From: Macrolepiota albuminosa
Taxonomy: Eukaryota; Basidiomycota; Agaricomycetes; Agaricales; Agaricaceae
Reading direction: 5' to 3'
Assembly: GCA_027475525.1 (NCBI GenBank)
Contig: JAMWFC010000055.1
Span: forward strand, 62,001 to 126,000
DNA: 64,000 nt
Below the pieces are notes generated by a model. It had not been told where the DNA came from. It saw only the letters and a list, made by a program, of their open reading frames with translations, and searched no databases. Shown here in pieces: positions 44,755 through 57,059 of this stretch. A program made the position numbers and the translations under genes. The first letter of the stretch is position 1. Each line of letters begins with the position of its first letter.

Positions 44755-46902
44755 ATGGTTCTCCCCCACCATACTCCTTATGTTACTCCCCAGATCCTTC
44801 ACAAGAATTACGCACAGGCACACGACACCGAGCAGTCTGGTACCCGTATGTCTTCCGTCCTCCTCGTCCTCTTTTTTTTTCTCATCAGTCCTCCCGCAGT
44901 CATCGGCAAGGACCTAGAATATTTCTCTCAGGCGGGTTTCGAGATGGATCGCATTCATCTCAAACGCAACGCCCCTGCCGCCCAGCTCTACGAAGATGCT
45001 ATCCGCAATGAGGGCGCCATCATCTCTTCTTCTGGTGCCTTGATCAACTTTTCTGGAAAGAAGACTGGCCGCAGCCCCAAAGACAAGCGCATCGTCTTTG
45101 AAGAGACCAGCAAGGACAACATCTGGTGGGGCTCCGTCAACATCAAGATGGACGAACGTATGTGTCGGTGGCCTTTGAAGAGACCAGCAAGGACAACATC
45201 TGGTGGGGCTCCGTCAACATCAAGATGGACGAACGTATGTGTCGGTGGCTATGCAGCTGAGATGCCTAACCGTTCCATAGACACCTTTGAGATCAATCGC
45301 GAGCGTGCCATCGACTACCTCAACACGCGCGAGAATGTCTACGTCTTCGATGGTTATGCCGGAGTAAGTCAGGATGTGCTTCTCCCGCCTCCCAAGCATT
45401 AACCATCGCCCTGGGCTGCAGTGGGATCCCCGTTACCGCATAAAAGTCAGAGTCATCTGCGCCCGTGCATATCATGCGCTGTTCATGGTACGTCATTCTT
45501 CTTTGTTTGGAAACCAGCTACTCACAATGTTTTTCTAGAATAACATGCTCATTCGACCGACTCCAGAACAACTGGCTGACTTTGGCGAGCCCGACTTTAT
45601 CATCTACAATGCTGGCCAGTTCCCCGCCAACCGCTTCACCAAGGGAATGAGCTCAACCACCTCTGTTGAAATCAACTTCAAGCGTATGGAGATGGTCATC
45701 CTCGGCACCGAATACGCCGGTGAGATGAAGAAGGGTGTCTTCTCCGTCATGGTGAGACTCAATCTTTCAAACATAGCATCTGGACTTTTTATTTATATTC
45801 TATTTTCCCTCTAGCACTACCTTCAGCCAATCAAGTTTGGGCAACTTTCACTCCATTCTTCTGCCAACGTCGGCATTGAGAAGAATGATGTTACCCTCTT
45901 CTTCGGCCTCTCAGGAACTGGCAAAACCACTTTGTCAGCCGACCCCAATCGTCTTCTTATTGGTGACGACGAGCATGTCTGGTCGGACACTGGTGTCTTC
46001 AATATCGAGGGCGGCTGTTACGCCAAGTGCATCAACCTCTCTGCTGAGAAGGAGCCCGATATCTACAATGCCATCCGATTCGGCAGTATCTTGGAAAATG
46101 TCGTCTACAATACCGCTTCTCGTGTCCCCGATTACGATGATGTCAGTATCACCGAGAATACTCGCTGCGCCTACCCAATCGAGCATATCCCTAATGCCAA
46201 GATCCCCTGCCTCGTTGAGAACCAACCCTCGAACATCATCATGTTGACTTGCGACGCTTTCGGTGTTCTTCCCCCTGTTGCTAAACTTACACCTGAACAA
46301 GCTAGCTATCATTTCCTTGCCGGATACACCTCGTAAGTGCTTCATCTTCATTATTTGCGGAAGGTTCTCATGTCTTTATAAAGAAAAACTCCTGGTACCG
46401 AGGATGGCGTCTTGGAGCCCATCCCGACCTTCTCAACTTGCTACAGTGCACCGTTCATCGTTCTCCACGTATGTTTTCCTCTCATCATCATCCTCCCCCT
46501 ATCTGATTATTTATATAGCCCGGACGCTATGCCGAGATGTTGGCGGAACGCATGGCCAAACACAATGTCGACTGTTGGCTCATCAACACCGGCTGGACTG
46601 GCGGCAAGTTTGGTCAAGGAAAGCGCTGCCCTCTCAAATATACCCGTCGTATCGTCGACGCTGTGCATTCCGGCGAGCTCTCCAAGGCGGAATTCGAGAC
46701 TTTTGGCACGTTCAACCTCTCGATACCCACCTCGCTCGAAGGCGTCCCCAGGGAGCTGCTCAATCCGGAACTTGCCTGGCCTGATAAAGCTGCCTTCAAG
46801 AAGGAGGTCAGGAAACTTGCTGTCATGTTCCAGCGAGCGTTCGCTTTGTATGAGAAGGACGTTGAGCCTAAGGTCAGGATGGCGGGTCCCCAGCTGGATT
46901 GA
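44755..46902 (+). CDS. Phosphoenolpyruvate carboxykinase (ATP)
   Basis: Converts oxaloacetate and ATP to PEP and CO2, the first committed step of gluconeogenesis, in the cytosol. The start [20 protein letters not shown] is at 44755. Key segments are [39 protein letters not shown], the ATP-binding P-loop [18 protein letters not shown], the metal-binding [20 protein letters not shown] and [20 protein letters not shown]. It ends [13 protein letters not shown] at 46902. Six or so introns are present. The 77-bp duplication at 45096 covers an exon end and donor (NIKMDE, gtatgtgtcgg); splicing from the first donor to ttccatag keeps the frame, so the protein can still be read. The upstream region has a TATA-like tatttaac at 44696. 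Confidence 0.95.
45096..45249. repeat. 77-bp tandem duplication 10 (in PEPCK)
   Basis: Exact copies of the exon end [20 protein letters not shown] plus the first bases of the intron. With one copy the intron is 46 nt, with two 123 nt. Confidence 0.95.
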
Positions 46903-47164
46903 TTTGGACTATCTAAATTGAAATACAACTTTGTGTAATTGGACCGGCATTGTAACATCAAACTCTACTATCACGCAAAATAGACATGTCGAATTGTACC
47001 ATTACTTTCTCCGTTTAAGCTTTATCAGTTTGTGAGGACCGATTAATGTTGCTGTAGTTGAGTTTACTCCACCGACTCAAGTGAAGGGTTTTGCAACACG
47101 AAAATCAAGGGAAAAGGAAAAGTCAAAACGTCTCAAGAAGGGGTAATAAAATAAATAAATATTG
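46903..47164. other. PEPCK 3' flank
   Basis: No gene seen. Contains aataaataaat near 47150, which lies just past the 3' end of the U6 gene on the other strand. Confidence 0.4.
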
Positions 47165-47216
47165 AGACCCGTAGGTCTACCACTCCGGAAAAGCGTGTCA
47201 TCCTTGTGCAGGGGCC

Positions 47217-47247
<31 letters not shown>

Positions 47248-47271
47248 TTCGTATGTCACCCCGAAGGGGAC
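47165..47271 (-). ncRNA. U6 spliceosomal snRNA
   Basis: Read on the minus strand from 47271. It opens gtccccttcggggtgacata, a 5' stem-loop. The near-invariant U6 core follows: aattggaacgatacagagaa (ACAGAGA box, pairs with the 5' splice site), gattagcatggcccctgca (AGC triad) and aaggatgacacgc (the U4/U2-pairing and internal stem-loop region). The 3' part (ttttccggagtgg, then agacctacgggtctc) forms a short hairpin and runs into T-rich sequence, as expected for polymerase III. The 3' end is approximate. It lies between PEPCK and a gene-free stretch. Confidence 0.9.
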
Positions 47272-48879
47272 ACTAACTCTTGTTTCGGATCGGAGGACAA
47301 CGGCAGGTTTATGCTTTTTGTTCAGCCTACGGGGTTCCGGTTAGTGTTTGCTTGACCCAAATAAATTTATGCAAGCTACCCTTGAATACGTCGTTTTTTG
47401 CCTTTTTGCTCGACAGGACTCGAGTACCAATGGATGATATGTATCACTTGTATGCGAGGTAATGAATGAGCGTTAGAACCCCAAGCGGACCCAGGTCCAA
47501 TCTCAATCATGATGCATGCACTTTTCTGGTGACCATCCATGAACCGGTTCACCTTGATCGCTTCATCTCAAGTGCCTAAGAATTATTCCGGGTTCCGGCT
47601 ACTTAGGAAGGGTTTCGTCAAACCCCGGGTCACTACTCACTTACGCCTCGCTAGACTCCGAGCCGAAGCTCTTGTGGGTATTCTCTAGCACTGAAAGCCC
47701 TCTCCAGAAGTGAGAACGCGTGCCTCGTATGGGTAATATACTAGAGCCATGTCAACAATGTCTTCTCTAATGAAGCTCGCCTAATTGCATTCGAAACAAA
47801 AAGGTGAAAAAAAATAACAATTCGCTGACTCGACTTGACGATATGTACTTGCTTGGCGAGATGGGTTCAGTTACACGCTACGCTACGTCCATGACACGTG
47901 GAAAGCTTTCGGATACAGCTAATGGGGCCTTCGAAATTCTGAGTCTCGTCACCGTGACCAAAAGTCCATGACACGTGGAAAGCTTTCGGATACAGCTAAT
48001 GGGGCCTTCGAAATTCTGAGTCTCGTCACCGTGACCAAAAAAGTGTTTCGATATTCGAGACGCATATGACCAATATACCATCGTTCTTCCAGAACGCAAT
48101 CTACATGTGTCTTCGGCTCAATGTTTTTTCTCTTTCTAGCGTTTATTGCCTTGATCTGTCTTTGTCTCCTACTGTAAAAGCTGAAAGAAACGTGCCCCGT
48201 CCCGATCGTGGAACTGTGATTGGAATAGGTGAACGTAATCAGGAGTTGGACGTCTGCGCTCAAAGTCCTGATGTAATCATTGACTCGCGTAGACCTGGGT
48301 ACAACGTATCTATCCAATACTAATTGTATGCTGACAAAAGTCATCAAAAGGTTACTGTTGTGTCGCGTATACTTCGTATTGCTTCGTCAGGATTTTTGAT
48401 TAGATGTTATTTCAGAGTACAAAAGGAGAGCTAAATATGGATCGTTGTTAACGACCAGGGAAACCGGAAACACCCTCCTTAGTTAGTTTCTCAGGTGAAC
48501 AACGTGTGAGTCCAGTTCCAGGCGGACATGCCTGACGTCAAGTGGGTGACAACGCCAAGCCATGCAATCCAACCCCCAAAACATGATTTTCGATGCAAAG
48601 CGACTCGAAATGGCCATTCACGACAAGAACGGAAAACCTGCCATCACTATCAAGTTAAAAGGGTTAAAACCGAAATTTTGTGCATGCACAGATAGCCAAA
48701 CTGACGACCGCCACTGTAGTCCCAGGAGGAAATAAGTGCCGTGATTCTTTTAAAAATGAAAGGAACAACTGAAGCGTACCTTGGGCATCGAGTCACTCAC
48801 GCGGTCGCCACTGACCTGCGTTTAAGCAACTTGACTCTCCTGTTTACTTGTTAGTCCGTGACCAACCCATAGATTTCAA
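47272..48879. other. Intergenic, no gene seen
   Basis: 1.6 kb without a supported gene. The part next to 47271 should hold the U6 promoter, though I cannot define it. A 77-bp duplication lies at 47887-48040. Confidence 0.45.
47887..48040. repeat. 77-bp tandem duplication 11
   Basis: Exact adjacent copies starting gtccatgacacgtgg in non-coding DNA. Confidence 0.95.
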
Positions 48880-49800
48880 TGACGGTCAGCGTCAAGTCAC
48901 CATGAACGCAGCGACAATTGGCGGTCTGACAATCATTTGTATACTCAACGAGGCGCCTTGAAAGCCAAAAAAAGTCCCGAAACCAAAATCGTGAATGACT
49001 TTGACGGCAGTACATTCGATGTATCCCTTCTCAATGGAGGACGGGGTTTTCGAAGGTCCTCGCAACGACTGGTGATACGCACCTTGGCGATGAGGATTTT
49101 AAACAACCGCGTCATCGACTATCTATTCCAATTTTACAAAGCCAGGACGGGCACAGACGTGGCCCGGCAATCGATGTGCAATGGGGAAACTGAAGAGTGT
49201 TGTCGAAGGCGCTAAACACACGTTGACGACGCTGCAGAGCGCGCACGTGGAGATTGAGGAACACTTACGCGTGCGAAATTCGAGGATTGAACATGGACCT
49301 GTTCCACAAGATATTAAAACCTGTGGCGCAGGTCCTTCGGGACACCAAGGTTGGGAAACAAGAGATTGACGAGGAAAAGTGATTCAAACTCTGAATTTGA
49401 GAATAGTGGTCATTGTCCTTGTCGGCGGATTCCACCAGCATGCAACAAGGCTGGAACAAAGTCCCTGATTTTCGGTCTTTCCTACGATTTCTCGACGTTT
49501 TGACATTCAAGTGTATGAAAGCGAGCGGGGACAGACAAAAGACGGCTGTCTGGCATTGTTCCTGCACCAAGAGGTGTTCCATAGATCGAATTGACCTTCA
49601 ACAACCACGGCCGTTAGTGTTTCTAACCATCTATTACTCTGGACCTGACGGGACGCAAAAAGTGGAAAAACAGAGTCTATTACAATGAGTAAAGAAGAGA
49701 TAGCGCGGATGGTGGCGACGGGTGAACAATTTGCCGCTAATGACGAGCTGTTACCGCAAGCGCTTTAGAGTCTGTCTTCGTATGTCTATAGTCTAAAGAG
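48880..49800 (+). pseudogene. Decayed Hsp70 pseudogene
   Basis: Fragments of Hsp70 appear in order on the plus strand but in changing frames. They are AATIGGLTIICILNEA (family: AGTIAGLxVLRIINEP), FDGSTFDVSLL, TTGDTHLGDEDF, KPVAQVLRDTKVGKQEIDEE, IQVYESERGQTKDG, SGIVPAPRGVP followed by a stop, IELTFNNHG and MSKEEIARMVATGEQFAAND. Frameshifts and stops separate nearly every piece, and introns are not evident. The N-terminal ATPase half is mostly missing. No functional product is possible. Lack of introns would fit a retrocopy, but Hsp70 genes of fungi also vary in intron number. Confidence 0.78.
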
Positions 49801-50173
49801 ACAACAAGCGCCTCGGAGGTAGACTAGGCAAGAACATCATGACGCTGTCACAGATGGGATGGAGCAGACAGCGTCGTCGGTGGATTTGGAAAAGAAGCTT
49901 GTAGGTGAGAGAGACATGACGCTGTCACAGATGGGATGGAGCAGACAGCGTCGTCGGTGGATTTGGAAAAGAAGCTTGTAGGTGAGAGAGACTTTTCAAA
50001 ACTTGCCATCGCCAACTCTTTGGCAGATATACAAAGCGCAATAAAGCTAATCATATCGAACGAATCATTCACGGGGTCGCGCGCAGATAATCAACTTTGA
50101 TAGGGTGGGAGTGCGCTCAGATTAGAGAACTTTTCTAAAAATGCAATCTGAGAGAAGGAATATAATGTAAAGC
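49801..50173. other. Pseudogene 3' flank, no clear gene
   Basis: An open plus-strand segment (SVDLEKKLVGERDFSKLAIA, then SLADIQSAIKLIISN) ends at 50100. I do not recognise it. A 77-bp duplication at 49838-49991 covers its beginning. Confidence 0.4.
49838..49991. repeat. 77-bp tandem duplication 12
   Basis: Exact adjacent copies starting catgacgctgtcac downstream of the Hsp70 pseudogene. Confidence 0.95.
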
Positions 50174-50680
50174 CTAGATGCTGACCTCGGACCGCCGATT
50201 TTCGAGCCACAATGGAGCCAGGAAAACGAAAGACTGCGTCGGCGCGGGCTTCTCGATTAATTTTTTCCTAGGACGACGAGATGTGTTCTTTGCAGCCAGG
50301 CGGTCCCAGGCATCGGGTGTCTGAGAGTCTGCATGCTGCTTGCGTATCCATGTGGGTGCAAAGTTGTACTTGCGGGGGGGCAAGCGGTCTGGGAGTGCTT
50401 CGACTTTGGGCCTAGGCTCGGGCTCGCCTGAATCGTCGAGAGTAAGATCGATGGGGGCATGTGTGCAGGCGGCGCATTTCCAGTTGTAGAGCGACGGTGT
50501 GTTGTCGCGGGGGGCGTGGCCCTTGGCGATGGCGGTGGAGGCCTTGACGAGAGCGACAAGGACGAGGTCGGCGATGACAGGGGAGTGACAACGATGGTGG
50601 TAGGAGGCGGCACAGGCAGAGCACGTGAGCAGGAAGTTGGCGGGAGAGCTTGCAGAGCGCGCACAGACGGAGCAGGACAT
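50174..50680 (-). CDS. PHD-finger-like protein
   Basis: A single-exon protein of 168 residues from the ATG at 50680 (MSCSVCARSASSPANFLLTC); an in-frame ATG at 50743 exists but would start inside the divergent neighbour's promoter. Cysteines and a histidine are spaced as in a PHD/FYVE-type zinc finger: CSVC, LTCSACAASYHHRCHSP and WKCAAC. A short acidic stretch (IDLTLDDSGEPEPRP) resembles a SUMO-interaction motif. The rest is basic and Pro-rich (RRPRKKLIEKPAPTQS). Probably nuclear and chromatin-related; the target is unknown. Its start codon is only 69 bp from that of the membrane-protein gene. Confidence 0.7.
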   Translation of the reverse strand: MSCSVCARSASSPANFLLTCSACAASYHHRCHSPVIADLVLVALVKASTAIAKGHAPRDNTPSLYNWKCAACTHAPIDLTLDDSGEPEPRPKVEALPDRLPPRKYNFAPTWIRKQHADSQTPDAWDRLAAKNTSRRPRKKLIEKPAPTQSFVFLAPLWLENRRSEVSI

Positions 50681-50749
50681 GACCAGTAAATGACGTAATC
50701 GTGAACTCTTATACTGCGGGCCACGCACCTCGGCCTCGTTCACACCACC

Positions 50750-51796
50750 ATGGCCGACTCCTGGACCGACTCACTTTTCCTCAAGGTAATCTCTCTCTTT
50801 GTCCCCCGCACACGCTCATTCTTCTTAGATTGTCAACCTCATCACCTACTTCCTCTTTCTGGGCTCAAACATCTACACCGTTGCCTCCCCTGCAGGCATC
50901 TACTTTCACGGAAAGGAAACTTACCTCACCCCCGCCCCGTGGGCCTTTCTCATCTGGTACATTCGTTTCTCTTTCTCTTTCTTCGTCCTCACTCTTGTTC
51001 CCAGGTCCCTCATCCATTTCTTACTGCTTGGAACCGTCATCTACCAGTTCTTCCCCGCAGGCAAGCGCGTCATCGTTGACGGCATCTCCTGGCGTTTCCC
51101 TCTGCTGGCCGTTTTGAACGCCATCTACGTCAATCTCTGGGCCAGCCATCATTTTGTCCTCGGTACTCGCACCCTACTTTTAGGGGCCATCTACTGACCC
51201 CCAATTCAGCGTTTGTCCTTGCTCTCTTCGTCAGCTCGGCCGTAACGGCAAGCAATATTCCTATTCCTTCGGATGTACCCGATCTGACGTCATATCCAGC
51301 ACATTTATTATATTGTCAAGAAACATCATGTCGCCCAGGAAACGGCGGACGAACTCTTCATACACCTCCCATTCTCGCTCTACCACGGGTGGACCACCGT
51401 CCTTGTCGTTCTCAGCGCCTTTGAAGCCTTTGGTATAAATTCGTTGGAACACCGCGATGGCGTCTGGACCAAGGTTTTTGTTTTCCTCGCCCTGTAAGTC
51501 TTTTGATCCCGTGCAAATCCGGCTCTAACTTGCCTAGCTTTTTCCTTGAGGGTACGGCCGCCACTTATGCATTTTCCACCCCTGAGGGTGACCTTCCCGC
51601 ATCTATTGCAATCGCCTGGTCTCTCTGGGCTATTTTTGCTCATCAAACCAAGTCTGCATTCGTCCACTGGAGTGCCCTCGCGTTCTCCATCCTCGCCCTC
51701 ATGTGGGTTGCCAAGGGCTCGTATGGGCTCTTTACGCGCGTACGCGGTGGCCGTATTGCACTTTCTGATGAGGAAAGGGCTCCTCTCGTTGGATGA
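50750..51796 (+). CDS. Multi-pass membrane protein, unknown function
   Basis: [12 protein letters not shown] starts at 50750. Short introns then separate exons that are mostly membrane segments: [26 protein letters not shown] with [93 protein letters not shown] and [20 protein letters not shown]. That makes six to eight helices. The short polar tail is [17 protein letters not shown] do not recognise a family with confidence, and no catalytic or transport motif is seen. Confidence 0.75.
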
Positions 51797-51992
51797 ATCA
51801 TTTAATTTTACTGTTTTGGTTTCTTGACACTCATGTATACTCTTCTTATGCTCCATCATCTAATGCATTTTTGTCTTGGCGTTACATCCACTCGGTTGAT
51901 CCTAATACCCGCAATATTCAAGAAACTTCAAGTTTCAGAACAGTGGACGACTCTAGACTACATCCATGAAAGTTAAGAAGGGTATGTTTGGT

Positions 51993-52355
51993 TTAAATTG
52001 CATGAATAACACAAAATCTACGATCTGTTATACAATGAAAATATGAGCAATCTGTTGAACAAAAGAATTGCAGAGCATACACGGGAGGTACAGAAGTTGC
52101 TGGGCCAGGCTGGGCGGTGAGTGACGGAAATGGAGATGTGGCGCACTGCCGAAGGTATTTAATCGATGCTCGTACCAAGCTATGAAAGATGCTTACAGCT
52201 TGCTCAATATCATTCATGTCTTCACCAGCGGGGAGGTGCGGGTTAGCTTTGAGTTTCGGAGGAACGGGTATCACTTCGGAGCAATCGACCATGTTTGCCT
52301 TGTTTTGGCCAAGAAGGGACATCTTCAACATGGCATCCGCGAATTCCGTTTGCAT
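51993..52355 (-). CDS. Small hypothetical protein
   Basis: ATG at 52355 opens [40 protein letters not shown] and [13 protein letters not shown], a compact, codon-like segment. A possible intron (gtaagc to cggcag, about 50 nt) follows, after which the correct frame is uncertain. No known domain, no signal peptide, no membrane segment. The first 50 residues look real; the end is not resolved. Confidence 0.4.
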   Translation of the reverse strand: MQTEFADAMLKMSLLGQNKANMVDCSEVIPVPPKLKANPHLPAGEDMNDIEQAVSIFHSLVRASIKYLRQCATSPFPSLTAQPGPATSVPPVYALQFFCSTDCSYFHCITDRRFCVIHAI

Positions 52356-53936
<1,581 letters not shown>

Positions 53937-55088
53937 ACTGCTTCGAGCAGAGGTGATATGGGTACTGGGTTATTGCTGAGCATATCCGGTTGTCCTTTAT
54001 ACCGCGACTAGTTGCACTGTTCTAATAACAGATCGGGGGACTAAATCCGAGTCGGTTGGCATATCTCCCTGTACAGAATTGTCAGTCCTTCGGCAGTTGT
54101 GACGCTGCGTGGGGAAAAAAGGCGATCAGAATGGCAGAAAACGCCATGGTCGACCAACCGGTATCCTTATCGGAGTTCTCGGAATAGTACAGACTCGAAA
54201 ACTTTTTGAATACCGTGCTAGAGGAGGGTTATAGTTTGGTGGTAATGGAAACAACTGACCTTTGAAAAGTGAATAAATAAAGTACAGTACCAAGCGACAA
54301 TGAGTAACTCTGTTTTGAATCCACATTTTTAAATAGCGTTGAAAAGTGAATAAATAAAGTACAGTACCAAGCGACAATGAGTAACTCTGTTTTGAATCCA
54401 CATTTTTAAATAGCGCAGCAAGGTAATCGCATATATATGGTGGCAAACAAGGACACTGAGTGGTTCAAATCCATGGAGTTAATGAATGTCTTGAGTACGT
54501 ATGGTAGGCTGGTTACCGGTCTCACGGCAGTCATCCATCCAGCTGGAACTGAGTACGTCGAGATGATATATCTGCACAACTATTCACTGGAGTTGGGACT
54601 TGTGCCGCCCATACGTGCAGCGTGTAGAGAAAAGCTCTTTTGTACCACCCCAAAAGCAAAAATAGAAATACTAATCAGAAATACCAGAAAATAGGTCATT
54701 AGGTCCGGTAGAGATTCTCAAGCCTTGAAACGTTTGATTGACATGCATAATTGCCAGCCCGGAGTTTCTGCATAAGACTCTCCGCTTTGATGATAGCAAC
54801 AGAGGCGTAGTTAGTCATAGATTTACACTCGAAACCAGCGCATTGTCAAGGAAGATCGATCTGCGTAACGAGCTGAGGAAGGGACGGCTCCAAGGCGTTT
54901 CGTCACCCCTACGTGACAGTCGCGAAGTTGCCACACGTGTTGTGACTATTCGTCTCCTTAATCTCTTGGTTTCCATAGTACTACCTCTTGTCGCGTTCAT
55001 TGCCCCACAGAATGGCACATGTTGACACATCTCCTGGTAAGCTAGCCTGTATATCTCCATTGATAACTGAGACGACTTTTCAGAGGTC
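53937..55088. other. Intergenic, no gene seen
   Basis: Between the divergent peroxidase remnant and the primase gene. No supported ORF. The 77-bp duplication at 54262-54415 lies in it. Confidence 0.45.
54262..54415. repeat. 77-bp tandem duplication 14
   Basis: Exact adjacent copies starting ttgaaaagtgaataaat in non-coding DNA. Confidence 0.95.
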
Positions 55089-56544
55089 ATGTTGACCTTT
55101 TATCGTCGCCTATATCCTTTTAAATCTATCTTCAACTGGCTAAACCACGAACACGCTCCGACGCGTCTCTTTACAAACCGCGAATTCGCTTTCACACTAC
55201 CGGGTGATGTGTACCTCCGATACAATAGCTTTAGTACGGCAGAGGAGCTCAAGAAACAAGTGTGTCATTTGAACCCAACCCGTTTTGAAGTTGGGCCTGT
55301 CTATTCTTTACGAGTTCGTCTTCCATGTTGATTTTGCCACCTCATACTCTCATATAGGTAGCATAGCCAAGGGACAAAAAAACAGCGCGACCAGGAATGT
55401 TTGTTCCTCAACAGCGCGAGCTAGTGTTCGACATCGATATGACCGATTATGACCCCGTGCGAACGTGTTGTTCGGGCGCCGACATCTGTAGACGATGCTG
55501 GGGTTTCATATCAGTGGCCGTGAAAGTTCTCGACGTTGCAATACGCGAACAATTTGGATACGAAAACCTCCTCTGGGTGTATTCTGGCCGGCGTGGCATT
55601 CATTTGTGGATTTCCGACAAGGAAGCCATGGAGTTGACAGATGATCAACGCAAGGCTTTAGTCGGTTGGATGACCGTGGTCCACGGTGGTCAGGAATCAA
55701 GTAAGAAGCTGAACGTCCGTTCTGCATCAAGATCGCTACCCCCTCCACTGCAGTGTGTGATTATCCTTAATCAGTCTGACAGTGCCTCATCGAGTCTAGG
55801 ACCGCTGTTGATATCCTTAATGAAACGTTTACCGAACTCATCCTGAATGATCAGAACCTATTCGCGTCTAAAGAAGGCTGTGAAACACTATTGGAACAGA
55901 TTCCTGATTCACAAATAGTATCTCATCTTCGTGCGAAATGGACCAATGATCCAAGTCGCTCCTCCGAGGACAAATGGCAAGATTTTAAGAAAGAAGTTAA
56001 AGGCTACGAAAGTGGGTCCTCGCAAAGGGTTAGCCATAATTATTGTGCGACGTAAATACTCTGATGAGCATTCCACAGATTAATTTGATGGCTGCAATGG
56101 AGGACATTATCCTATTCTATACATATCCACGGATAGATGCAGAGGTGTCCAAACACAGGAACCATTTGTTGAAAGCACCGTTCTGTGTTCATCCAAAAAC
56201 CGGGCGTGTGTGTGTCCCGGTGGACCCTGAACGCATTGAAGACTTTAACCCAGAGGCTGTGCCCACTGTCAACCAGTTGTTGCAAGAACTCGACACATAC
56301 CGTAGATCGGAGAGCGAGCCTGTGGAACACCACTCTGGTACCGCCTTCTCAGTCTCACCCAAACGTACAACTCATGAGATTTAGATTGGGAGCGGACCTC
56401 ATTGAAGCCTTACGTTGACATTCTAGATAAACATGCTTTGCGATTAATGGAACGAGTGCGGCAAGAGAAACGAGGAAAAGGTATGTGGAACTTTCAATCT
56501 CTTTTAGACTTGGGTTCATTTGTGTAATAGATACATCTTGGTAG
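55089..56544 (+). CDS. PRI1: DNA primase small (catalytic) subunit
   Basis: Makes the RNA primer for DNA polymerase alpha in nuclear replication. MLTFYRRLYPFKSIFNWLNH starts at 55089, then TNREFAFTLPGDVYLRYNSF. The catalytic aspartates sit in ELVFDIDMTDYD, the zinc-binding cysteines in CCSGADICRRCW, and the conserved YSGRRGIHLWISDKEAM follows. Later exons carry MEDIILFYTYPRIDAEVSKH, LKAPFCVHPKTGRVCVPVDP and PEAVPTVNQLLQELD. The last intron joins RQEKRGK to DTSW and the stop at 56544. Around six introns are present. Length is normal for the subunit, and no 77-bp duplication falls in it. Confidence 0.92.
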
Positions 56545-57059
56545 CCCTTGCCTCTAGTCTACCTCGAGTTTCTAAACGATAGTTGCGATCGAGCAGTATG
56601 TATATCACGATTTAGCAACGCTTTGGGGAAAAGCCAAAAGCGAATTGTTTGTTGCGTTTCACTGCCACCAATGGTCACAATAAACAAAATCCAAGACGGG
56701 GATTCTTGGAAAAGATTAGCGTGTCTTTGAAATTGCAAACCACGCCTGTGATTTATTCGATTTGGTGATAAAATCCACTTAGGCATTACAGCAGTCGCTT
56801 CGACGAGTCAATTATAATCTGGTAAAAGAGATGCAGATTCGGAAAACTAATGCATCTGCAATATTATCTATGTCATGTCCGCTGATCCACCGCATACAAC
56901 CTTTGCATAACACGGGTACAGAGGTACATGGAAGAAACAATCGATATAGAACGGGATATTGGGCAATAACAATGCGAGCACATACATAAAGCGACTAAAA
57001 GATGAAAACAAAACGACGAAGAAGAGAAATAAAAGTCTATTTTCAAATGTTCTGAGATG
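56545..57059. other. Intergenic between convergent genes
   Basis: 3' flanks of PRI1 and of the gene on the minus strand; nothing else seen. Confidence 0.45.

Noticed and set aside
45096..45249. PEPCK called as a pseudogene because of the internal duplication
   Set aside because: Splicing from the first donor to the normal acceptor removes the extra copy and keeps the frame, and all catalytic motifs are intact.
47480..47760. tRNA gene in the gene-poor stretch after U6
   Set aside because: No B box (ggttcga) with a matching acceptor stem on either strand.
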